A stretch of 26,870 nt of DNA from a virus, in IMG/VR virus record IMGVR_UViG_3300047559_000085, positions 1-26,870 of that record; one strand, given 5' to 3'. A program made the position numbers and the translations under genes. The notes below the pieces were generated by a model. It was given only the letters and a program-made list of their open reading frames with translations, did not search any database and was not told where the DNA came from. This document shows positions 21,953 to 26,870 of this stretch, in pieces. Position 1 is the first letter of the stretch. Each line of letters opens with the position of its first letter.

Positions 21953-23914
21953 TTAGTTCAACAGATTTCCTGATGCATCATAGACGTTTAGACGATAATA
22001 AGAGCCTTGCTGACCATCTAGAAGATCCGCGTCAAGCCCAGATCCAGAACCGTCCGCAGTCTTAATCGCTGTCAATAACTCTGCCGCCGTTGAATATGTT
22101 TCTGAGAAAGAAACTACGCCAGTTGAAGAGTTATAAGACAAGTCGCCACTTACACTAATTGCGCTTCTTGCTCTAGCATTTGTGAAATACTGATTAGTGG
22201 AGCCTTCTGCCAGATCATCTGTATCGTGGTTTGAGATGCTATTTGTTGTTCCTGACGAGCCAGTTACGTTACCAGTTACGTTACCGGTTACGTTACCAAC
22301 AAAGGTGCCAGCAACAAATGTTTCTGCCCCAACAGTCCAGCGATCATTTGTTTCATCCCACAATAGAGATTTGTTTGCTAAGGTGCCACGCTCAATTTCA
22401 ATACCACCATTTTCTGATGGAGTTGAACCAGTATAGTTGCTGTTTAAGACAATTGTATTGTCAGCAATATTTACTGTTTCTGTATTGATTGTAGTTGTTG
22501 TGCCACTTACGGTTAGATTACCGTTCAACGTAAGATTGTCAAACGTTGGACTTGCCGAAGTTGCAACACTCTGACCAATGCTTACTTGACCAGCAACTAC
22601 AGAGACGCCTGTGCCAGCAGTGATGGCTGCCTGCGCTCTTGCATTTGTGTAGTAAAGATTTGTTGAACCTTCACTCAAAGCATCAGTATTGTGATTGCTT
22701 AAAGAAGCAATTGTGCTTGGTGTTGTATACGACACAACACCGGATGCTGAGTTGTAAGACAAAGAACCCGAAACGCTGATTGCGCCTCTAGCTCTTGCAT
22801 CTGTAAAGTAAAGGTTTGCGCCCTCAGCGAGATCGCCAGTATCATGATTGCTTAGAGTAGAAACTTGACCAGTAAGATTACCGATAAAGGTTCCAGCAAC
22901 AAAAGATTCGCCACCTACAGTCCAGCGATCATTTGCTTCATCCCATAGTAGCGTAACACTTGTTGAACCGCCGCGAGAAATGCTGATACCAGCATCTTCG
23001 GTTGGCACACCAGAAGTGAAGTTGCTATTAAGAACAATCGTGTTGTCTGCTAAATTTACTGTTTCCGAATTGATGGTTGTTGTTGTGCCTGCAACAGTTA
23101 AATTGCCTGTCACATTCAAGTCATCATTTACGGTAACATTACCAGTTCCAGCACCAGAAAGAACAAGATTTGTATCATTGTCTTTTGTGGTAATCTGATT
23201 TACTTTAATGTTATTACCAAATGAGATTGGATTACCAGCTGAGTTCGTAACATTTACGCCGTCTTCAAGCTGTAGTGTTCCTTTAACTGCAACAACGCCA
23301 GTTCCTGTAGGATCTAACTCTAAGTCACCAGAACCGCTAGTTTGAAGAACGAGATTTTGGTTAGAGTCGGCAGAAACAACAATGTTACCAGAATTTTCTT
23401 CTAGAACTTTCTGACCGTTAACGTAAAGTGAACCAGGACCAACGTAAACGTCAGCCCACTGATAGCTAGGTGAACCCAAAGAGTACGTTACGTCTGCGGC
23501 AGGAATAATATTTCCGTCAAGTGCAGTTAGTAATGTTTTAACTCTTGCATCTGTGTAGTAAAGATTTGTTGTACCTTCTGTGATATCATCTGAATCGCCA
23601 GACAACTCACTTAAGGCATCTTTAGATTGAATTTGTGTTGTTACCCAAGAACGCTCTGCAATTGTTGACGTATCAACTGCAATTTCGCCCGTGGAATTGT
23701 TGTAATTGATACCAGTGCCGCCACTTAAACTTGTTAGTGCAATAGCAGTTGTGTTTGACAAGTCTGCTAGAGCCAACTCATAACCGCCTGCAGTTGAACC
23801 ATCATGTACAACAACAGCAAATTTGCTGGTATCGACCGTGATTTCGCCCTCTGCACCAGTAAATGATGAGTGCTGTGCGCTAGTGCCTCTTCTTAGTTGT
23901 AAAATCGTTGCCAT
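21953..23914 (-). CDS. long modular tail-fibre-like protein, 653 aa
   Basis: Residues 1-50 resemble the major-tropism-determinant N-terminal domain (LQLRRGTSAQHSSFTGAEGE, then DGSTAGGYEL). The shaft carries repeats N(L/Q)Y(F/Y)T(D/N)AR at 117, 367, 419 and 574, each preceded by an acidic L.EG or DLAEG turn. A long internal duplication pairs residues 264-354 with 462-544 (both contain NLTV.GTTTTIN.ETVN.ADNTIVLNSN and LLWDE.NDRWTVG). An NVTG triplet is at 541-552. The end, ADLLDGQQGSYYR (about 629-641), is a common fibre-terminal motif. It probably forms trimeric beta shafts for receptor contact or attachment to the tail. Fibre character is firm; which appendage is not. Confidence 0.85.
   Translation of the reverse strand: MATILQLRRGTSAQHSSFTGAEGEITVDTSKFAVVVHDGSTAGGYELALADLSNTTAIALTSLSGGTGINYNNSTGEIAVDTSTIAERSWVTTQIQSKDALSELSGDSDDITEGTTNLYYTDARVKTLLTALDGNIIPAADVTYSLGSPSYQWADVYVGPGSLYVNGQKVLEENSGNIVVSADSNQNLVLQTSGSGDLELDPTGTGVVAVKGTLQLEDGVNVTNSAGNPISFGNNIKVNQITTKDNDTNLVLSGAGTGNVTVNDDLNVTGNLTVAGTTTTINSETVNLADNTIVLNSNFTSGVPTEDAGISISRGGSTSVTLLWDEANDRWTVGGESFVAGTFIGNLTGQVSTLSNHDTGDLAEGANLYFTDARARGAISVSGSLSYNSASGVVSYTTPSTIASLSNHNTDALSEGSTNLYYTNARAQAAITAGTGVSVVAGQVSIGQSVATSASPTFDNLTLNGNLTVSGTTTTINTETVNIADNTIVLNSNYTGSTPSENGGIEIERGTLANKSLLWDETNDRWTVGAETFVAGTFVGNVTGNVTGNVTGSSGTTNSISNHDTDDLAEGSTNQYFTNARARSAISVSGDLSYNSSTGVVSFSETYSTAAELLTAIKTADGSGSGLDADLLDGQQGSYYRLNVYDASGNLLN
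22259..22294 (-). repeat. three-copy NVTG tandem repeat
   Basis: Three 12-bp units in the 653-aa fibre gene encoding NVTG-NVTG-NVTG (residues 541-552), preceded by a variant GNVTG context. Related to the nine-copy array in the 520-aa gene. Confidence 0.85.
22283..22531 (-). repeat. internal duplication, downstream copy
   Basis: Encodes residues 462-544 of the 653-aa fibre. Pairs with 22853-23125. Shared protein core includes TTTTIN.ETVN.ADNTIVLNSN, LLWDE.NDRWTVG and FVAGTF.GN(V/L)TG. Confidence 0.85.
22853..23125 (-). repeat. internal duplication, upstream copy
   Basis: Encodes residues 264-354 of the 653-aa fibre, homologous to residues 462-544. It differs mainly in the middle (FTSGVPTEDAGISISRGG against YTGSTPSENGGIEIERG), so the two copies have diverged at the surface-exposed part while the shaft core was kept. 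Confidence 0.85.
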
Positions 23915-23939
23915 TTTTGTCTCCTATTTCATTCTCTAT

Positions 23940-24152
23940 TTAGCTGCCACTGGAATAGGTTCCACCGTCAAGAACGGCACCGTCATCTAAGTTTGCAAGG
24001 TTAGTTTTAAGCAATTCGTGACCACCTGTTGTGCTACCATCATGGACTCTAATTGTCCAATTTGTGGTATCAACTGTAATCTCGGCTTGCGCCCCGGTAA
24101 AGCTATTGTGTTGAGCTTCTGTACCTCTGCGGAGTTTTACTCTAGCTGCCAT
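23940..24152 (-). CDS. short Mtd-N-like structural protein, 70 aa
   Basis: Nearly the whole protein is one Mtd-N-like module: VKLRRGTEAQHNSFTGAQAE, ITVDTTNWTIRVHDGSTTGG, HELLKTNL. It is very similar to residues 1-54 of the 653-aa fibre next to it, minus the shaft, and ends LDGGTYSSGS. The stand-alone module may be an adaptor at the base of an appendage or a truncated paralogue. The gap to the 653-aa gene is 25 bp with no clear terminator; the ribosome site is weak. Confidence 0.75.
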   Translation of the reverse strand: MAARVKLRRGTEAQHNSFTGAQAEITVDTTNWTIRVHDGSTTGGHELLKTNLANLDDGAVLDGGTYSSGS

Positions 24153-24154
24153 GG

Positions 24155-24505
24155 TTATAGACTCCCGTAATCAATACTGTTGAACGCTTCAACACTATCA
24201 GTAATTAAGCCATAGTCTAAGTCAAATTGATTATTCAATCTGACAATGGCTACACCTGGTGTTGTTTCGGTATCAACATAGAAGTCTGTAAAAGCTGTAT
24301 CAGCAAACGAAATTGTAGAAACACTTGCTGTGTTGTCTCCATTGTTTACTTCTACGCCACCCATGGCTACTACAGTACCGTCGCTCTTTTTAGAGAATAT
24401 CTTTCGATCGGTGAGGTTAATGGCAAGTTCGCCAACTGCTAAATCGGCAGCCGATGGCTCAGAGCCAGTAGTCTCACTCCTTTTAACCTGTACTATTGTA
24501 GACAT
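24155..24505 (-). CDS. small structural protein, KRSE/GELA module, 116 aa
   Basis: Starts STIVQVKRSETTGSEPSAAD followed by LAVGELAINLTDRKIFSKK, the same N-terminal module as the 139-aa protein. The middle is a short beta segment and the end VRLNNQFDLDYGLITDSVEA is shared with the 139-aa protein's QDFGLITQAVDT. It lies two bases before the 70-aa gene and 14 bases after the 72-aa gene. Probably a virion appendage or adaptor part. Confidence 0.76.
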   Translation of the reverse strand: MSTIVQVKRSETTGSEPSAADLAVGELAINLTDRKIFSKKSDGTVVAMGGVEVNNGDNTASVSTISFADTAFTDFYVDTETTPGVAIVRLNNQFDLDYGLITDSVEAFNSIDYGSL

Positions 24506-24519
24506 TGATTTGCCCTGCC

Positions 24520-24738
24520 CTATTCTTTATTAAATGATCCGTTTTCCCAATCATCAGTTTGCTTTTTACTTGATTTACTGTCTTTGTTGACCGCTTTATC
24601 TAGTGCGGCAGTCAACTCTTGTATTTGTTCATTAGCCATTGACAATTGAGTCTTTAGCATAATATTGTCAAGAGACATTGCTTTTACTTGTTCAGCTAGA
24701 TTATTGATGTAGCTGTTTATAAACTTAGTCTGATCCAT
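24520..24738 (-). CDS. small coiled-coil protein, 72 aa
   Basis: MDQTKFINSYINNLAEQVKA followed by MSLDNIMLKTQLSMANEQIQ and ELTAALDKAV is a continuous heptad-like helix, then a Lys/Ser/Asp-rich tail (NKDSKSSKKQTDDW). This is a short coiled coil, perhaps a trimeric connector or chaperone for the fibres around it. No enzyme motif. Starts with an ATG whose ribosome site is TTGAGAG-like (CAACTTGAGAGTAAATA), weak but near the right distance. Confidence 0.72.
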   Translation of the reverse strand: MDQTKFINSYINNLAEQVKAMSLDNIMLKTQLSMANEQIQELTAALDKAVNKDSKSSKKQTDDWENGSFNKE

Positions 24739-24756
24739 TATTTACTCTCAAGTTGT

Positions 24757-24776
24757 GGGGGAGCAAAAGCCCCCCC
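24757..24776 (-). other. GC-rich hairpin after the 520-aa fibre gene
   Basis: On the minus strand GGGGGGGC (24769-24776), loop TTTT, GCTCCCCC (24757-24764): 8 pairs including one G-T. There is no U-tract downstream, so if it terminates it does so weakly or with a protein factor; it could instead protect the 3' end of the upstream message. Confidence 0.7.
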
Positions 24777-24792
24777 GTTTCATTTACTATTA

Positions 24793-26355
24793 TTAGTAAG
24801 TGCCACCGTCGATGTTGCCAAACGATGGGGCATTACCTGAACCATTTGATAGAAGAACCTGACCGGCTGTGCCTACTGCGGTTGCCTGAATGGCGCTTGT
24901 GCCGCCACCAAAGAGAACACCGTTAGCAGTTAGCGTTGTTGCGCCAGTACCACCATCTGCTACACCGATTGCAGCCGAAAGACCGGAAACTGTGCCGCCA
25001 GATAGTGAACCCTCAAGGTTAGCAACAAGTGTTGCTACTGTGTAACCCGAACCGGCAACGTCAACAGTTGTTGTTGGTGCAGATTGTAGATCCTTGAAGA
25101 GTCTCCACTTGCCGTCAGTAGCATCACGGAATAGACCGGCATAGAGGTCCTGTGAGCCTGTCGAATCGTACATACCGAAGAGACCGAGGTCAACTGCGTC
25201 GGTTGCGTTATTGTCGTTACCAACAAAGATGAGTGGGTCAGTTACAGAAATCGTTGACGAGTTGACAGTTGTGGTTGTACCAGTTACTGTCAAGTTACCG
25301 GCAACAGTGATGTTACCAGCAGTGATATCGTCCGAATAAAGTGTACCATCAACAGTTACGTCATTGAATGTTACGTTATCTGTGGTACCAACTGCCTGAC
25401 CGATGCTTACAACACCATTAGTTACATCAACACCAGTGCCGGCTGTGATAGCTGCCTGCGCTCTTGCGTCTGTGAAGTAAAGGTTGTTTGCGCCTTCTTG
25501 CACATCGTCTGTATCGTGGTCTGATAGTGTGAAGCCTACAACACCGCCGGCGTAAGTTAGATCGCCAGAAACGCTGATAGCTGCCTGCGCTCTTGCGTCT
25601 GTGAAGTAAAGGTTGTTTACACCTTCAGCTACAGTATCAGAATCACCTTGAGTGTAGCTAATTTCACCAGTTGATGAGTCATAGCTTAGTGAACCAGTGG
25701 CAGAGATTGCGCCTCTTGCGCGGGCGTCTGTATAATACTGATTGGTAGCACCTTCACCAATATCGTCTGTGTCTAGTACAACTGCACCGACTTCACCGTT
25801 TACGCTTGTAACGCCACCGGTTACGTTGATGACACCAGTAGAAGAGTCATAAGTTGCGGCGCCAGTTACGCTGATTGCACCACGTGCGCGGGCATCAGTA
25901 AAGTATAGGTTGCTTGAACCTTCGCTTAGACCATCTGTATCGTGGTTGCTGATATCTGAAACTGTACCAGTTACGTTACCTGTTACGTTACCAGTTACGT
26001 TACCAGTTACGTCACCAGTAAGATCACCAGTTACGTCACCAGTAAGATCACCAGTTACGTCACCAGTAAGGTCAGCGGTAATTACGCCTGCGCTGAAATT
26101 GCCTGAAGCATCACGCTTAACTAGTGTGCTTGCTGTGTTGGCATTTGTTGCTGAATCGACGGCAGAAGTATAAAACTTACCACCGATAGCTTCAATGACA
26201 GCACTACCACTTGAGTTTACGGACTCAATATAGAGTTTCGCACCTGCGCCATTATTACTGGCGTCTTCAGCATATGCCAACTCGCCTTCTAGCAAATCGC
26301 TAGTTGTTGGAGCGGCTGAACCGGAACTTCTCTTAATTTGAATAATTGTGGACAT
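24793..26355 (-). CDS. long modular tail-fibre-like protein, 520 aa
   Basis: Starts STIIQIKRSSGSAAPTTSDL, then LLEGELAYAED, the KRS/GELA module. Residues 95-130 are nine tetrapeptides (D/N)(L/V)TG. Four N(L/Q)Y(F/Y)TDAR repeats follow at 149, 205, 248 and 291, each preceded by an acidic SEG, GEG, AEG or QEG turn. A segment with NLTVTGTTTTVNSSTISVTDPLIFVGN (split here as NLTVTGTTTTVN and DPLIFVGN) is shared with the other fibre, and the C-terminus (GVADGGTGATTLTANGVLFGG) is a typical fibre tip block, ending NIDGGTY. Probably a homotrimeric shaft; which appendage is not clear. The gene is richer in G/C than its neighbours. Confidence 0.85.
   Translation of the reverse strand: MSTIIQIKRSSGSAAPTTSDLLEGELAYAEDASNNGAGAKLYIESVNSSGSAVIEAIGGKFYTSAVDSATNANTASTLVKRDASGNFSAGVITADLTGDVTGDLTGDVTGDLTGDVTGNVTGNVTGNVTGTVSDISNHDTDGLSEGSSNLYFTDARARGAISVTGAATYDSSTGVINVTGGVTSVNGEVGAVVLDTDDIGEGATNQYYTDARARGAISATGSLSYDSSTGEISYTQGDSDTVAEGVNNLYFTDARAQAAISVSGDLTYAGGVVGFTLSDHDTDDVQEGANNLYFTDARAQAAITAGTGVDVTNGVVSIGQAVGTTDNVTFNDVTVDGTLYSDDITAGNITVAGNLTVTGTTTTVNSSTISVTDPLIFVGNDNNATDAVDLGLFGMYDSTGSQDLYAGLFRDATDGKWRLFKDLQSAPTTTVDVAGSGYTVATLVANLEGSLSGGTVSGLSAAIGVADGGTGATTLTANGVLFGGGTSAIQATAVGTAGQVLLSNGSGNAPSFGNIDGGTY
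25966..26073 (-). repeat. nine-copy 12-bp tandem repeat (D/N)(L/V)TG
   Basis: Nine 12-bp units encoding DLTG-DVTG alternated three times and then NVTG three times (residues 95-130 of the 520-aa fibre). The first six units form a 24-bp higher-order repeat. The units are whole codons, so copy-number changes would lengthen or shorten the shaft without a frameshift. Confidence 0.93.
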
Positions 26356-26378
26356 ATTAGCCTATTCCTCTTTTTTTG

Positions 26379-26591
26379 TTAAAATGTGCCGCCATCTACG
26401 CGGGTTATTGTTTGCTCGTCCAGGGATTTTGCTTCCCACTTCTTTGTTGTAGCATTATAAACTAAAGTGTCACCTTCACCTACATCGTCAATAACAACGT
26501 CCTTAAGAGACGAAACCAACACAGATGACTTTGTACTAACGACACTTGTATTTATATTTTTTGTTAATGGAACGGTGACTTTAATTGCCAT
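26379..26591 (-). CDS. short structural protein, 70 aa
   Basis: Not recognised beyond its context. The N-terminal half is beta-like (KVTVPLTKNINTSVVSTKSS); the C-terminal half (VGEGDTLVYNATTKKWEAKS) is a strand-turn-strand that recurs in phage fibre proteins, ending in RVDGGTF, an end shared with neighbouring proteins. Its start overlaps the upstream gene stop by one base (TAATG at 26591). An internal TATAAATA (26549-26556) could be a late promoter for the downstream fibre gene. Confidence 0.7.
   Translation of the reverse strand: MAIKVTVPLTKNINTSVVSTKSSVLVSSLKDVVIDDVGEGDTLVYNATTKKWEAKSLDEQTITRVDGGTF
26549..26556 (-). promoter_or_regulatory. possible late promoter TATAAATA upstream of the 520-aa fibre
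   Basis: Exact TATAAATA in the Asn-Ile-Asn-Thr codons of the 70-aa gene, about 195 bp before the 520-aa fibre start. It is inside a coding region, so it may be fortuitous. Confidence 0.3.
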
Positions 26592-26870
26592 TATCTGGTA
26601 ACCTCCGGATTAACAACTATGATGCCTTCTAACACACGCATAGTCTCGCCATTTCCAGTAATTTCAACATCATAAACATATCTGCCGGCTTTTACTGCAC
26701 CGGACTCGCTTGCAGATAACGAAATAATAACTTCACCATCTAGAGGTGAAGATATTGTTGCATTCAAATCGATATAAGTATTAGTATAATACGACCGACG
26801 CATTTGAGCGGCAGCAGTATAATCAGACAAGTCCAACGGTTCGTCAGTCTGATCATTAACATTGAGTGAA
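26591..26870 (-). CDS. structural protein, partial (N-terminus beyond window)
   Basis: The reading frame stays open to the window edge, so the start lies beyond 26870; the TTG at 26836 is an internal codon with no ribosome site. The visible part contains DLSDYTAAAQMRRSYYTNTY, DGEVIISLSASESGAVKAGRY and VYDVEITGNGETMRVLEGII, ending VVNPEVTR. This pattern of a beta-sandwich with an A(A)QMR strand and a GRYVYDVE strand is found in appendage proteins of marine T4-like phages, as far as I recall. It is coupled to the 70-aa gene by TAATG. Confidence 0.75.
   Translation of the reverse strand, partial: SLNVNDQTDEPLDLSDYTAAAQMRRSYYTNTYIDLNATISSPLDGEVIISLSASESGAVKAGRYVYDVEITGNGETMRVLEGIIVVNPEVTR

Noticed and set aside
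21953-23914. Diversity-generating retroelement target, because of the Mtd-like N-terminus
   Set aside because: No reverse transcriptase, template repeat or C-type-lectin variable end is visible in the window; only the N-terminal module resembles Mtd.
25966-26073. CRISPR-like regular repeats
   Set aside because: The repeat unit is 12 bp without spacers, in frame, and within a fibre shaft. Not a CRISPR array.
25910-26173. Plus-strand frame with LPVTSPV repeats
   Set aside because: It is the reverse reading of the (D/N)(L/V)TG coding repeat; the periodicity comes from the fibre gene.
26591-26836. Complete gene starting at TTG 26836
   Set aside because: The frame remains open to the window end and no ribosome site precedes the TTG, so I treat it as a partial gene.

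Overview
This window is a contiguous block of the core genome of a T4-like contractile-tailed phage. Every gene I can support lies on the minus strand, so genes read from high to low coordinates. The evidence is the canonical T4 order of structural genes (13, 14, 15, 16, 17, 18, 19, 20, 67/68-like, 21, 22, 23), the T4 recombination and late-transcription set (UvsY, UvsW, gp55, gp47, gp46), and T4-type late promoters (TATAAATA) in the gaps in front of several virion genes. The peptide deformylase, the ClpP-like protease and the many 'KRSE...GELA' and 'RRGT..AQH..FTGA' fibre proteins resemble marine T4-like phages (cyanophage or pelagiphage relatives). No photosynthesis or other host-specific gene is present, so I cannot name the host.

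Layout in transcription order. (1) 26870-21532 is a cassette of eight structural or fibre-like proteins. Two are long modular fibres with repeated 'N(L/Q)Y(F/Y)T(D/N)AR' units and NVTG/DVTG tetrapeptide arrays; most of the rest are short proteins that reuse the same N-terminal modules. (2) 21500-18549 holds neck proteins gp13 and gp14, sheath terminator gp15 and small terminase gp16, followed by large terminase gp17 (to 16928). (3) 16849-13000 holds sheath gp18, tube gp19 and portal gp20. (4) 13010-8799 is the prohead block: gp67-like and gp68-like core proteins, an unknown 129-aa protein, protease gp21, scaffold gp22 and major capsid gp23. It closes with a strong UUCG-loop terminator at 8741-8769. 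(5) 8724-7748 is a small late operon with a lipoprotein carrying an HELAH motif and a tail-tube/baseplate-like protein. (6) 7705-5390 holds UvsY, UvsW and an unknown acidic protein. (7) 5263-4694 is the late sigma factor gp55. (8) 4658-1 holds a DEDD exonuclease, gp47, gp46, peptide deformylase, an unknown protein and the start of a ClpP-like protease, tightly packed with overlaps.

The genes fall into two promoter classes. The replication/recombination operons start from sigma70-like promoters with a TTGACA -35 box and exactly 17 bp to the -10 box (4691-4719, 5288-5316, 7734-7762). Virion genes start from TATAAATA boxes, which gp55 would recognise. gp46, gp47, UvsY and UvsW would drive recombination-dependent replication, gp55 switches on late genes, and the late genes build and fill the head and tail.

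A strong consensus sigma70 promoter also points the opposite way, on the plus strand (5339-5367), where no plus-strand gene exists. No stretch above about 130 bases lacks a gene, and I saw no tRNA, CRISPR array, insertion sequence or reverse transcriptase.
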